This document shows positions 16,685 to 26,208 of a DNA stretch of 64,000 nt, one piece after another. Source of the DNA: Desulfobacteraceae bacterium (GTDB taxonomy: Bacteria; Desulfobacterota; Desulfobacteria; Desulfobacterales; UBA5852); contig JABZFP010000043.1 of the NCBI GenBank assembly GCA_014237395.1, positions 124,001-188,000 on the forward strand, in the 5' to 3' direction. The notes under the pieces are model-generated. The model made no database searches. It was given only the letters and a program-made list of their open reading frames with translations, and was not told the origin of the DNA. Both the position numbers and the translations under genes were made by a program. Every line of letters begins with the position of its first letter. Position 1 is the first letter of the stretch.

Positions 16685-17931
16685 TATGCGTTTCCTTGTT
16701 TTTTTTGCTCGGAGGGCGCGGGTCGATCGAGGGGCAGTTCGATCGTAAAGCAGGTACCTTCGTTCAATTGGCTGGCCACCCGGATCTGGCCTTCGTGGTT
16801 GCGCACGATCCCATAGCTGACCGCCAGCCCGAGGCCGGTGCCGGTGCTTTTGGTGGAGTAGAACGGTTCAAAGAGCTTGCCGGCCTCTTCGGGAGCGATG
16901 CCGCAACCGTCATCCGAGATTGTGACGATCTCCAGGTCCCGGTCAGCATCCATCCACGTTTCGATGCGGATCTGCCCCTGCTTGTCGATGGCCTGGGCTG
17001 CGTTGAGCAGCAGGTTGATGAAGACCTGCTCCATCTGGTTACCGTCCAGCAGGATATCTTCCAGGTCGTGGGCCAGTGTTTTGGTCACTTTGATGTGCCG
17101 CAACATGAATTCGTTGTCCAGAATGCTGAGGGCTTTTCGAAGCGTATCGTTAAGGTTCAACCGTTGTTTGTTAGGGGCTTTGTACCTTGAAAATTCAAGT
17201 AATTCTTGAATGATGCCTTTGCAGCGCGTTGTCTCCCGAATGATGATTTCCAGCCCCTTTTTGCAAGGGTCCTCATCGACGGTCTTTTTGAACATGTTGG
17301 AGCTGTAGAGCAGGATACCGCCGAGGGGATTGTTGATTTCATGGGCGATGCCGGCGGCCATGCGGCCCAGGGCCGAGAGTTTTTCGGTCTGCAGGACCAG
17401 ATGGTTATATCGGCTCTGCTGGTTTTCAATCAGGCGTGCCTTGTTCAGGGCGCACGCGCACTGTTCGCCGAGCGAAATGACGAAGTCCAGTTCGGCCTGC
17501 TGGAATTCCCGGGCTTCCGCCAGATAGACACGAATCAGCCCTAAAATGTCATTGTCGTGGCGCAAGGGGCAATCAAGAATCATGCGGACACCTTCGCCCC
17601 ATGCCTGCTGGGGCAACGCCACCCTCGGTGCCTGCCAGATATCACTGAAGATGCGTACACTGTCGCTGTAGTTGAGATCGGCCCGGATTTGTTCGCTGGA
17701 GACCGGTCCTTTGCCGAGGTACTGCTCGGCGATCCCGCGTGCGGCCGTTACTTCGAAATTGTTGGTTTCGAGGTTGTGGATCCGCAGCAGCGTACCTTTA
17801 GCGTCTAACAATTCGTTGGTTTTCCAAACCGCCAGGTCAATGACCTCCTGAACACTGGTGCTGGAATGGACCAGACGGCTGATGTCGCGAAATGCGAGGT
17901 AGAAGCCCTTGTAATCGATGGTGTGTGTCAC
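16684..17931 (-). CDS. GAF-HisKA-HATPase sensor histidine kinase
   Basis: 415 residues, no membrane segments, so it senses a cytoplasmic signal. Residues 25-170 form a GAF-like domain. The H-box is LGRMAAGIAHEINNPLGGILLYSSNM (H near 198). The ATPase domain has the N-box NLLLNAAQAID, G1 DDGCG and G2 GTGLGLAVSYGIV. It is the cognate kinase of the sigma-54 activator encoded next, judged by the one-base overlap. The signal may relate to formate or cell redox state; nothing in the sequence shows which. Confidence 0.95.
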   Translation of the reverse strand: MTHTIDYKGFYLAFRDISRLVHSSTSVQEVIDLAVWKTNELLDAKGTLLRIHNLETNNFEVTAARGIAEQYLGKGPVSSEQIRADLNYSDSVRIFSDIWQAPRVALPQQAWGEGVRMILDCPLRHDNDILGLIRVYLAEAREFQQAELDFVISLGEQCACALNKARLIENQQSRYNHLVLQTEKLSALGRMAAGIAHEINNPLGGILLYSSNMFKKTVDEDPCKKGLEIIIRETTRCKGIIQELLEFSRYKAPNKQRLNLNDTLRKALSILDNEFMLRHIKVTKTLAHDLEDILLDGNQMEQVFINLLLNAAQAIDKQGQIRIETWMDADRDLEIVTISDDGCGIAPEEAGKLFEPFYSTKSTGTGLGLAVSYGIVRNHEGQIRVASQLNEGTCFTIELPLDRPAPSEQKKQGNA

Positions 17932-18302
17932 GGCGTCCGGCCTTTAAAGGCGTCGCAGGTCGGCAGCGATCCAGCGGCTTGTCGGGGCTCATCATCGCAA
18001 AGCTTGGCCTTATAAAAGGGTAAAAAAACTGGTTTTGAAGCTCGATACATCTATTTTAACGTCCTTTTTCGCTAAACGGTCGCCATTCGGCCAAACCGAA
18101 GGCCGGTAATTTTTGCTATAGTAATGAGCATAATCCCAATAAAGTTGAATTCTATAGCGCTCAAATTCCCTTGGTGCAAACATTATTTAACAAATAGAAT
18201 TCAATAAATGAGGAGGGTGAAAGGTAGGAAGCGTTCCGGCCAGTTCCTGTTTATCCATTTGATAGCGGCTGTGGAACAAGCGGGAGCCGTTTGGTCAACG
18301 TC
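17932..18302. other. Gene-free leader of the kinase gene with long inverted repeat
   Basis: 371 A/T-rich bases. TTGAATTCTAT (18145-18155) and ATAGAATTCAA (18194-18204) form an 11-bp perfect inverted repeat with 38 bases between. It lies between the end of the CrtI-like gene and the kinase gene, so it may end one transcript or bind a regulator of the next. A GG-N9-GC stretch near 17998 misses the sigma-54 spacing by one base. Confidence 0.4.
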
Positions 18303-19790
18303 CTATAACTGAATTTCCCGGCGGAAGCGTTCCGGCCCGATCATGAATTTGGTCGTTGCCAGTGACCCGAGAATCGTCCCCAGAACGCCGGGTGCCATGA
18401 TGCTCTGGCCGGCCAGGTAGAGTCCCTGGACAGCGGTTCGGTTCAAGGCCGCGGCAGACAGCAACTGACGGCTGGAGCGCATGACGCCGTAGGCCGATCC
18501 TTGGGGGCTGTTGACCCAATCGCGGATGGATAGCGGCGTATAGACATCGAGTAGTTCCAGTTCATTATAGGGGCCCGTGATGGGTTCGACCTGCCGGATC
18601 ATCCGGTGCGCCAGGGATTGTTTCAGGCGCTTGTAGGCCTCGCCGCGCTGCCCGGAGCGTGTGTGCTGCCAAGGCTGCCACAGGGCATCGTGACCGGAGG
18701 TCAGCAGTGAGAGAAGAAGATATCCCGGGCGCTCACAGGGTCTTAATTGAACATAAATCACATCGTCGACGGCGCCGTTGGGCGTCGTTCGAACTGAAAA
18801 AATATTGTGGGGAATGGCCTGATGACCGTTGCGCGGCACCAGGGCATGGGCTGAAAACATGCCGTCCGTATCTTTTAAGGCTGTGATGCGGCGACGATAG
18901 GATGGTTTGACATCCTCCGGCGCCAGGAGATCGAGAACGATTTTGGGATGGATGGCCGCAATGACATTGGCGGCGGCAACCGGTTCGCCGTTGTCGAGCG
19001 TGACGCCCTGAACCTGGCCCTTGTGGATGTCGATACGCTGAACCGCGCGCCCTGTCACAAGTTTCCCCCCCAGGGCCATCAATCGTTGCTGCAGGACGTC
19101 CACCAGATGGGCGCCGCTGCTCTTCAAGCGCCAGGCCGAGAAGAGATAGCTGGCCAGGATCATGGTGTGATAAAAAAGAGGACACTGATCCGCCGGTACG
19201 CCAATCCAGACGGATGGCACACTGATAACGCTTTTGAGCCCGGGCGAGCACCCGGCACGATCCAGAAAGGTCCAGAGCGGTTCAGTTTGCTCGATCAAGT
19301 TGGCCATGGGGCGCGGATTATAAAGAAAGTCGAGGCGGTGAAACTCTGCGGCATTGGCGCGCAGTTGTTCCATAAACGTCCTGATCGGTTTTTTTTCGGC
19401 GGGAAAAGCGTCCATCAGATGGGATTCATAGGCATCCAGACCCACCGGCATGTCAAACTGATCCGGGCCATTGATCGCGTTCGCAAAATAATAGCGGTCG
19501 ACCGGTGCGTTGTGCCCCATGCGTTCCAGGGGCAGCTGATCGGTGATGCCAAGGAAATCAAAACAGCGCCGCAGAATTTGGCCCCGATCCAATGCCCCCA
19601 GGTAATGCAGCCCCACGTTACAGTGGACGCCTTTGCGCACAAAGCTCCGCAGCATGCCGCCGGGACGCTGGTTTTTTTCGACAACCGTGACGTTAAAGCC
19701 CAGCGTGGCCAGAATAACGGCCGAACTGAGGCCGCCGATACCCGATCCGATGACGATGGCGGTATCGCTGGGTTTCATGGCATTCGGCAT
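18303..19790 (-). CDS. CrtI/RetSat-like FAD-dependent oxidoreductase
   Basis: 495 residues; AAGGAATCTCC precedes the ATG. The N-terminal dinucleotide fold is VIGSGIGGLSSAVILATLGFNVTVVEKNQRPGG, and the C-terminal FAD segment is GLYLAGQSIMAPGVLGTILGS. The overall layout is that of phytoene desaturase, carotene isomerase and retinol saturase relatives, which act on polyunsaturated or lipid substrates. The substrate cannot be read from the sequence. There are no carotenoid genes nearby. Two TPR genes lie upstream on the same strand. Confidence 0.85.
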   Translation of the reverse strand: MPNAMKPSDTAIVIGSGIGGLSSAVILATLGFNVTVVEKNQRPGGMLRSFVRKGVHCNVGLHYLGALDRGQILRRCFDFLGITDQLPLERMGHNAPVDRYYFANAINGPDQFDMPVGLDAYESHLMDAFPAEKKPIRTFMEQLRANAAEFHRLDFLYNPRPMANLIEQTEPLWTFLDRAGCSPGLKSVISVPSVWIGVPADQCPLFYHTMILASYLFSAWRLKSSGAHLVDVLQQRLMALGGKLVTGRAVQRIDIHKGQVQGVTLDNGEPVAAANVIAAIHPKIVLDLLAPEDVKPSYRRRITALKDTDGMFSAHALVPRNGHQAIPHNIFSVRTTPNGAVDDVIYVQLRPCERPGYLLLSLLTSGHDALWQPWQHTRSGQRGEAYKRLKQSLAHRMIRQVEPITGPYNELELLDVYTPLSIRDWVNSPQGSAYGVMRSSRQLLSAAALNRTAVQGLYLAGQSIMAPGVLGTILGSLATTKFMIGPERFRREIQL

Positions 19791-19845
19791 GGAGATTCCT
19801 TCTTCTGTGGTTTACAGTCGACGACAGGGGATTGAATCGGTGCCC

Positions 19846-20514
19846 TCATTTCACCGCGATGGCGTTCAGGCTGGACGCCACGAATTTCTTCATGGCGCCT
19901 GAGAGCATTTCCGGGCACTCCAACAGGATCCGATAGTGACGGCGGGCTTCTTCCGCATCGCCGACCCATTCGTAATTTCCCGCCAGGTGCATCCGGGCCA
20001 CAAAATGCTGCGGCCTGATCTCGAGGGCGGCTATTAACGGCGCAATGCTGGACGGGTAGGTGCTGTTTTTCTCATGAAAGCGGGCCAGGGAGAGTAAAAG
20101 CGCAAAATGAAGGTCCGGATTCTGTCGGACCTTTTCCTGTCTCAGCAATTGTTCGAGATGATCGCCGGCCGACGCGCGGTATTGATCGGGGTGGGAAAAT
20201 AGGTGGTTGAGGGTATCCGGGCCGAGGCTGTTGCTGATGTGCTGCAGAATTTCCTTCTCCAGGCGTTGCTCGTGAAAGGCATATTCCGTTGCACAATCCC
20301 GATCGCTGGGGAAAAAATTGGAACGAATCATGGGGATAGCGATGGATATGACGGCTGCCAGCAAAAGCAAGGCCATGGGGGGCATGTGACCGCTTTGAAG
20401 AAGGCTGTAGACAAGATAGCTCGCCCCCACAAGCGCCGCGAAAATAGCCAGGACAATGATGACCAGCTTTTTCAGGCGGCGTTTTTTCTCATCTTCGATC
20501 ATAGCGAAAGGCAT
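19846..20514 (-). CDS. Membrane-anchored TPR-like protein
   Basis: 222 residues. A basic N-terminus (DEKKRRLKK) is followed by two hydrophobic segments (LVIIVLAIFAALVGASYLVYSLL and MALLLLAAVISIAIPMI). The soluble C-terminal part of about 150 residues ends in a tetratricopeptide-like pair (ALEIRPQHFVARMHLAGNYEWVGDAEEARRHYRILLECPE). It starts six bases after the stop of the upstream TPR gene. Function is unknown; scaffold or assembly roles are usual for such proteins. Confidence 0.78.
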   Translation of the reverse strand: MPFAMIEDEKKRRLKKLVIIVLAIFAALVGASYLVYSLLQSGHMPPMALLLLAAVISIAIPMIRSNFFPSDRDCATEYAFHEQRLEKEILQHISNSLGPDTLNHLFSHPDQYRASAGDHLEQLLRQEKVRQNPDLHFALLLSLARFHEKNSTYPSSIAPLIAALEIRPQHFVARMHLAGNYEWVGDAEEARRHYRILLECPEMLSGAMKKFVASSLNAIAVK

Positions 20515-20520
20515 CTTTCC

Positions 20521-21783
20521 TCATAGCGGCGGAGGGTTTTGCTCGTTCTGGGCGCGAAGGGCGAAGGCGCGGAAACGTTCGCCTTCGACGGTGTTGCCCT
20601 GCGCGAAATAGATTCGGCTGATACGGTCGAAATAAAGGGCGGCATTGGTCGGGATTTCACGTGCCAGTGACATATAAATTTCAAGAAGGTCCGGGTCTTT
20701 GGCCCCTTCGGCAAAGGAGATCTCCGCATATTGGTGTTTGATCTGGGGATCAACGCGGGCATGGCAGCTGCTGCAGCGCCCCATGATTTCCTGGTATAGT
20801 CTGCGTGCCTCGGATGGTTCGTGCAAGGCCTCGTGGGCTTTCGCGAGTTCCTTTGCCATGCCGTCGTCCCAGCCATAGGTTTCCAGAAAAAAGCGATAGA
20901 AATCACGGGCCTTGTCAAATTGGCCGGCACGTTGAAGGGTTTCACCCTTCAGGTGCATGACGGCCCTGGATTGTGCCAGGTGGGGCGGGAGCGATGCCAG
21001 CAGGGCATCCGCCTGTGCGATTTCATTCTGTTCCCAGTAGATGTCGCACAGCAACTGATAGACCGGCAGCGCCTCGGGATGGTAAAGGCGGACCTGCTCC
21101 AGCAGTTCCCGGGCTTCCTCCAGCCGGCCGTTGTTCATGTAGGCGGTGGCAAGCTCCAGGGGGATCAAGCTGTCCGGTTGGGGAGTGGCAGCCAGGGCTC
21201 GTTCCAGATGCGTCACGGCCGTATCAAAATCCCCGCTGTTCAGCGCGATATAGCCGTCAATGAAGTCATCGCCATAGCCTTGGTAAGCCTTTCCCACCGC
21301 TTCCGGCAGGGTATGGCACAGGGCCTGAAAATATTCCGCTTTGGATGCGGCCGGCTCGGGTGCTGTGTCATCGCCATCCAGGGAGGAGATGGGGTCCGGC
21401 ATGGGTGCAAATGATCGATCATCGGCATCGGGCCGGGCGCTCAACGCCGCAAGCTGTGCTGTCAATTCATCCCGGAAAGCCTCATCGCCGCTGATTTCCA
21501 ACGCCAGGGTCAGCGCCGCACGTGCTTCATCCGTATACCCCCCATCGAGATAGTTGATGGCATCTTCTTGATGACCCCGGGCCAGGGCTTCGCATGTCTG
21601 CTGGATCTTATTCTGGAGCAGCTGATGCCGGCGTGTATCCGATGTGGCAGTTTTTTTTAGCTTGTGGAGGGCGCGCTCATAGGCCTGTTTGGCCTGCCCC
21701 CATTGGCTGGCCGCAAGATGGGCATCTCCTTTCATCTCAAGCTTTTCGGGTGTCGGACCGGAAAATAACTTTATCAGCGACAT
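20521..21783 (-). CDS. TPR-repeat protein with a CxxCH motif
   Basis: 420 residues from the ATG at 21783, where GGAG lies nine bases upstream; an upstream ATG (21819) lacks a site. At least six tetratricopeptide-like helical pairs can be traced (for example AKQAYERALHKL, AVTHLERALAATPQPDSLIPLELATAYMNNGRLEEARELL). Near residue 342 is GRCSSCHAR, a formal heme-c or metal-binding CxxCH, yet no signal peptide is present, so heme attachment is unlikely. It is probably a soluble scaffold paired with the membrane-bound TPR protein encoded downstream. Confidence 0.8.
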   Translation of the reverse strand: MSLIKLFSGPTPEKLEMKGDAHLAASQWGQAKQAYERALHKLKKTATSDTRRHQLLQNKIQQTCEALARGHQEDAINYLDGGYTDEARAALTLALEISGDEAFRDELTAQLAALSARPDADDRSFAPMPDPISSLDGDDTAPEPAASKAEYFQALCHTLPEAVGKAYQGYGDDFIDGYIALNSGDFDTAVTHLERALAATPQPDSLIPLELATAYMNNGRLEEARELLEQVRLYHPEALPVYQLLCDIYWEQNEIAQADALLASLPPHLAQSRAVMHLKGETLQRAGQFDKARDFYRFFLETYGWDDGMAKELAKAHEALHEPSEARRLYQEIMGRCSSCHARVDPQIKHQYAEISFAEGAKDPDLLEIYMSLAREIPTNAALYFDRISRIYFAQGNTVEGERFRAFALRAQNEQNPPPL

Positions 21784-22045
21784 TATTGTGGGCTCCAGCA
21801 GGTGGTCGAGGCTGTCCATCCTGGAAAATCATTGCAGGGGGCACCATACCATTCCGCGCCTTCGAGGGAAAGAGCGAGGTTGGGTAAGGCTGCCGGGTCG
21901 TCATGGTCAGACGCAATTGGCAATGTGGATGGGTTCTGGTAGAAGCAGATGAGTCGGCAGGTGGCGTCAAGTGGCCGCTGTGAGGGAGACTCTTGGCGTC
22001 GGTTGCCGGCTCGAACGGCTTAACGCCACAAGGAGGAGGGGGATT

Positions 22046-23581
22046 TTGGACGTATCGATACCGCCGGCCCAGCGTGTGGCCGTTATTGGGGCGGCCCTGC
22101 TGGCACTTTTTCTCGGTGCGCTGGATGCCCTGGTCATGTCGGCCGCCATGCCCACGATCGTCGCGGATCTTGGGGGGCTGCAACTCTACAGCTGGGTCTA
22201 TTCCGCCTATTTTCTGGCTCGTGCGGTATCGCTGCCTATTTTTGGCAAACTTGCCGATCTCTATAAAAACCGCCGCCTTTTCATCGGCGCGATTGTGTTG
22301 TTCAGTCTATCTTCGGCGGCCGCCGGATGCGCCGTGAACATGGTCACCTTGATTATCGCCAGGGTTATACAGGGTATCGCGGCCGGGGGTGTTTTTGCGC
22401 TGGTCTATATCGTCTTAGCGGACGTGTCGGCGCCGGAAACAAGAGGCCGCACGCTTTCCTTGGCGAGTTCCATCTGGGGCATTGCCAGTGTGCTTGGACC
22501 GACCTTGGGGGGTTTTATCGTAACCTATCTGTCATGGCGCTGGATTTTCTTTATCAACATCCCCCTGGGCATCGTCTCTATTTGGGGTATCGGCACCTAC
22601 CTGGTCGAACTCAGGCCCAAAAAGACGACGGTATCCTTGGATCTGCTGGGGGTTGCCACTTTGTCAACGGCAATTCTGGCATTTTTGTTCGCGTTTCTTC
22701 TGGGGGGGCGGACCTATCCCTGGGGGTCCGCGCGTATTATCGGATTGTTTGCCCTGTTTATCATCGGCACGGCAGCCTTCATCATGGCTGAAAAGCGCGC
22801 CCGGGACCCGATCCTTCCCATCCGGTTGTTCCGCAACCGGGGATTCCGCAACGGCAATGTGGCCGTTTTTCTCAGCAGTTTTGCCATTTTTTCCATGTTT
22901 GCCTACGCGCCGCTGTTCATTCAAGGCGTCCAAGGCAAGTCCCCCATGGAAGTGGGGGTTGCCATGCTGTCCCTCAGCCTGGGATGGTCCATCGGATCCA
23001 TCGCTCTGGGCCAGGTGATCGACCGCATGGGCCGAAAGCTGGTCGCGATTGCCGGGGCCCTGTGCCTTGTTTGCGGGTGTGCGATGACGTTGGCTTTTGC
23101 GCCGGCAACGACCGTTTATTATAGTTTCGCGACTTTTTTTGTCATCGGCATCGGTATGGGATTCGTGGCGCTGGCGACGCTGCTGGTGGTGCAGTCGGCC
23201 GTCCCGCCCCGTGATCTTGGCGTGGCCACGGCATCCAATCAGTTTGCCAGAACACTGGGGGGGACGGTGGGCGTCGGTATTGGGGGCAGCTTTATTGCCG
23301 CCCGGTTTGCCGAGTTGACCCAGGCGGTGCAAAACCGGGATCTTTTGGCGGGCTTGCCCCAACATATAGCGAACGAAGGGCTTGACCAGATTGAGGGGCT
23401 GTTGCGTCCGGATGTCTTATCCGCCTTGCCGGACGATATCAGGCTATGGGTGCAGGCGAGTGTCGGGCAGGGGGTGACCGAAGTGTTCTGGACCGTTCTG
23501 GTGGCCGCCATCATATGTCTCTTTTTTTGCTTGTTGATCCCGTCAGAAATCCCTTCGGCAGACCACAGGAAACCATTTTGA
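22046..23581 (+). CDS. MFS multidrug exporter, DHA2 (EmrB/QacA) type
   Basis: 511 residues, about 14 membrane segments. A TTG at 22046 is taken as start because AGGAGGAGGGGGA lies directly upstream; an in-frame ATG 75 bases earlier has no ribosome site. Signature sequences are LDALVMSAAMPTIVADLGG in helix 1, the loop GKLADLYKNRR, and motif C-like ASVLGPTLGGFIVTYLSWRWIFFINIPLG. It should export drugs or other hydrophobic compounds by proton antiport. No membrane-fusion partner gene is adjacent. Confidence 0.93.
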   Translation: MDVSIPPAQRVAVIGAALLALFLGALDALVMSAAMPTIVADLGGLQLYSWVYSAYFLARAVSLPIFGKLADLYKNRRLFIGAIVLFSLSSAAAGCAVNMVTLIIARVIQGIAAGGVFALVYIVLADVSAPETRGRTLSLASSIWGIASVLGPTLGGFIVTYLSWRWIFFINIPLGIVSIWGIGTYLVELRPKKTTVSLDLLGVATLSTAILAFLFAFLLGGRTYPWGSARIIGLFALFIIGTAAFIMAEKRARDPILPIRLFRNRGFRNGNVAVFLSSFAIFSMFAYAPLFIQGVQGKSPMEVGVAMLSLSLGWSIGSIALGQVIDRMGRKLVAIAGALCLVCGCAMTLAFAPATTVYYSFATFFVIGIGMGFVALATLLVVQSAVPPRDLGVATASNQFARTLGGTVGVGIGGSFIAARFAELTQAVQNRDLLAGLPQHIANEGLDQIEGLLRPDVLSALPDDIRLWVQASVGQGVTEVFWTVLVAAIICLFFCLLIPSEIPSADHRKPF

Positions 23582-23610
23582 GCGCATGGATTAAACTCAT
23601 GGCGCAACGG

Positions 23611-23650
23611 ACACCGGGCCGCCGGGCGGTTGGCCCGCTTCCCCTGGTGT
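23611..23650 (+). terminator. Nested hairpin after the MFS gene
   Basis: ACACC (23611-23615) pairs with GGTGT (23646-23650), and inside it CGGGCC (23615-23620) with GGCCCG (23632-23637). It lies about 30 bases past the stop, with no clear U-run. Confidence 0.35.
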
Positions 23651-23780
23651 CGGGCAAAACGTTTTGATTTCCTGCCGGGCATATAGTACGACGCACTCCC
23701 TGATGGGCAATCGCTGTTGCCTTGGATTGGAATGAACCCCTGTTAGATCACGACAGGATGAATGACGATAGGATGAAGCG

Positions 23781-24863
23781 ATGAAGAAAATTGCGGTGTT
23801 GCCGGGAGACGGTATTGGACCCGAAGTGATGATCGAAGCGCTGAAGGTGCTTGAGGCCGTGAGGGAAACCTATCATTTTGATTTTTCATACGAGGAAGCG
23901 GACGTCGGCGGGGCGGCCATCGATCGCCACGGCAACGCGCTGCCAACGGATACCCTGGCACTCTGCCAAAAAAGCGATGCCATTCTTTTCGGGTCTGTGG
24001 GGGGCCCCAAGTGGGAATCCCTTCCGCCGGCGGAACAACCGGAACGTGCCGCTTTGCTTCCCCTGCGAAAGCATTTCAACCTGTTTTGCAACCTTCGGCC
24101 GGCTCGCGCATTCAAGGCCCTGGCAACCCTCAGTCCGCTGAAGCCGGAAATTGTGAAGGATGGATTTGACATTCTCTGTGTGCGGGAACTGACTGGCGGG
24201 ATTTATTTTGGGGCGCCGAAAGGCCGGGAAGGGCAGGGGCCTGAAGAAAAAGCGTTCGATACCATGGTCTACACCCGTGCTGAAATCGAGCGCATTGCCA
24301 GGACGGCCTTCGATATTGCGCGACTCCGGCGCAAAAAAGTGACCTCGATCGACAAGGCCAATGTCCTCACGGTGATGGTGCTCTGGCGTGATGTGGTGAA
24401 AGAGGTGGCCATGGATTATCCGGACGTTGCCCTCGACCACCTTTACATCGACAACGCCACCATGCAGCTGCTCGTCGATCCGCAGCGGTTTGATGTTCTG
24501 CTGTGCGGCAACATGTTCGGTGACATTATTTCCGATGAGTGTGCCATGCTGACGGGGTCCATGGGCCTGCTGCCATCCGCCAGCCTGAATGAAAACCGGT
24601 TCGGGCTTTATGAACCGGCGGGCGGATCGGCACCGGACATCGCCGGCAAGGGGGTCGCCAATCCCGTAGCCCAGATCCTCTCGGCGGCCATGATGTTGAA
24701 GTACAGCTTTGGCTTGGACGATGCGGCCAGGGCCATTGAGACCGCCGTGGCCGACACGCTGGCCGCCGGGATCGTTACGGCCGATATTGCCGTTGATAAA
24801 ACACGTGCTGTCAGCACGGCCGCCCTGGGGGATGCAATCGTTGGCCGGATTCTCGAAGGCTGA
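23781..24863 (+). CDS. leuB: 3-isopropylmalate dehydrogenase
   Basis: 360 residues, full family length. It catalyses NAD-dependent oxidative decarboxylation of 3-isopropylmalate in leucine synthesis. Signatures: GDGIGPEV at the N-terminus, the substrate loop (LLPLRKHFNLFCNLRPAR), the catalytic YFGAPKGR and DKANVL segments, and GNMFGDIISDECAMLTGSMGLLPSASL with GLYEPAGGSAPDIAGKGVANP. Other leu genes are not adjacent. A 7-bp hairpin (GATACGA-CGGCA-TCGTATC, 24862-24880) begins in its stop codon. Confidence 0.97.
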   Translation: MKKIAVLPGDGIGPEVMIEALKVLEAVRETYHFDFSYEEADVGGAAIDRHGNALPTDTLALCQKSDAILFGSVGGPKWESLPPAEQPERAALLPLRKHFNLFCNLRPARAFKALATLSPLKPEIVKDGFDILCVRELTGGIYFGAPKGREGQGPEEKAFDTMVYTRAEIERIARTAFDIARLRRKKVTSIDKANVLTVMVLWRDVVKEVAMDYPDVALDHLYIDNATMQLLVDPQRFDVLLCGNMFGDIISDECAMLTGSMGLLPSASLNENRFGLYEPAGGSAPDIAGKGVANPVAQILSAAMMLKYSFGLDDAARAIETAVADTLAAGIVTADIAVDKTRAVSTAALGDAIVGRILEG

Positions 24864-24958
24864 TACGACGGCATCGTATCGTATTCGGGCGTCCTGTTGA
24901 CAAGTGCGCCAACCGAATCGACCTTTTGGCAGTATGACAGCTGCCGGGAGGTCAAAAA

Positions 24959-25294
24959 ATGACAAGCGCATTGATGCTATTCGGGTTGGCGTTGGCGTAT
25001 GCCCTGCTCAAAGTCTTCCTGGAAAAGCGCTTGTCCCCCCTGGACGATGTGGGTGACGAGCGGCATCTTGCCGACCTGGCGTTTGCTTGCGGATGCAGTG
25101 TCTTCGATTTGTTTCGATCGGCGGGGGACCGCTGGAATTTTTCGGATAAAAAAGTCAACTCCGATTTTCAAAACTATCTTAGAACGGATCAGGTGCCGCC
25201 TTACGTGCGCCAATTCCTGCATCATCACCCCCTCAATCGCAATCGTACCTACCAGCGCCTCGTCTACAATGGCGGTCGTCCCCCTTACCTGTAG
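24959..25294 (+). CDS. Small protein with N-terminal hydrophobic segment
   Basis: 111 residues; GGGAGG seven bases before the ATG. Residues 1-20 (MTSALMLFGLALAYALLKVF) are a membrane helix or uncleaved anchor. The rest is soluble, with FDLFRSAGDRWNFSDKKVNSDFQNYL and a basic tail rich in His, Asn and Arg. No family is recognised. It lies between leuB and a convergent lipoprotein gene. Confidence 0.72.
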   Translation: MTSALMLFGLALAYALLKVFLEKRLSPLDDVGDERHLADLAFACGCSVFDLFRSAGDRWNFSDKKVNSDFQNYLRTDQVPPYVRQFLHHHPLNRNRTYQRLVYNGGRPPYL

Positions 25295-25341
25295 ACAGAG
25301 TCGCGCCGGCCAGCCGAGTCGCAATACCCGTCAATCCTATC

Positions 25342-26208
25342 TCATTGTGCGTCCTTTGGAGGGATTTCGCAGGCCAGGACATCGAAGTCTTCGGCCAGGG
25401 ATTCGAGATAGGCCAGAAGATGGGACCGCTGCGCGTCGGTCAGCGTCTTTTCGATGTCGGTCAGCAGGTTCAGCATAAGTGCGATATTGCGATCCAATTG
25501 CGTTTGATAGGCTTTCGTCCGCAACACCTCGGGCGAGACCAGTAAAGCGGTAAATTTTTCTTTGAAGGCGGGATCGACCGTACGCGTGGCCATCAGTTTC
25601 CGGAAGGCCTGCTGCGTGCGCCGACGATTCGCAAGCCATTGGTCAGTGGTCGCCCCCATATTCCGGCTCCATTGCTGAACGGCATCGTATTGCGTGTCGG
25701 TCAGCGTTCCTATCCACCTCTCCAGCCGTTCGACCATACGATCGGTGCGGTTCTGAAGGATCTCACGTTTCGGCGGATCGACATAGATGCGTTGGCGTTC
25801 CAGGTTCTCCTTTTCAATATTTCGGAAAAGTTCATCGATCTGGTCGTCACTGGCGGTGATCACGATATCCGCTACGTCCGGACCGATTTGAGCCATCAGG
25901 TCTTTCCAATACTGACTGAGGGATTGCAGATAGTAAACGAACTGTTCCCGTGTGACAGTCGTATCGGGGGTTTGGAAGTCCCGGCTTACGGATTTCAGGA
26001 AGGTCGCATATTCGGTAAGTTGCGTGCGGCAGTGCCAGTTCAACTGGATGGCGAGGCGCCTTTCAAACTCGCTGCGCTGACCGGAATCCAAAGCGAGATA
26101 GTCATCGACATACCAGGGTATCATCCAATCAAGGTGATGATAATACCAGCGTGGTCCGCAGGCGGTGATCAACAGAAGGGTTAGCGCTGCAATGAGAAAT
26201 GATCGCAT
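25342..26208 (-). CDS. DUF6279-type lipoprotein
   Basis: 288 residues. The signal peptide ends in a lipobox, LLLITAC (Cys 17), so the mature protein is lipid-anchored at the inner or outer membrane. The mature part starts with the aromatic block PRWYYHHLDWMIPWYVDDYLALDSGQR and continues as an all-helical protein with many charged residues. This layout is that of the DUF6279 lipoproteins. Function unknown. Convergent with the small protein gene. Confidence 0.85.
   Translation of the reverse strand: MRSFLIAALTLLLITACGPRWYYHHLDWMIPWYVDDYLALDSGQRSEFERRLAIQLNWHCRTQLTEYATFLKSVSRDFQTPDTTVTREQFVYYLQSLSQYWKDLMAQIGPDVADIVITASDDQIDELFRNIEKENLERQRIYVDPPKREILQNRTDRMVERLERWIGTLTDTQYDAVQQWSRNMGATTDQWLANRRRTQQAFRKLMATRTVDPAFKEKFTALLVSPEVLRTKAYQTQLDRNIALMLNLLTDIEKTLTDAQRSHLLAYLESLAEDFDVLACEIPPKDAQ

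Noticed and set aside
17980..18010. Possible sigma-54 promoter before the kinase gene
   Set aside because: GG and GC are nine, not ten, bases apart and the rest of the consensus is poor.
18208..18309. Short open frame ATGAGGAGGGTGAAAG onwards
   Set aside because: It overlaps the end of the CrtI-like gene on the other strand and has no ribosome site of its own.
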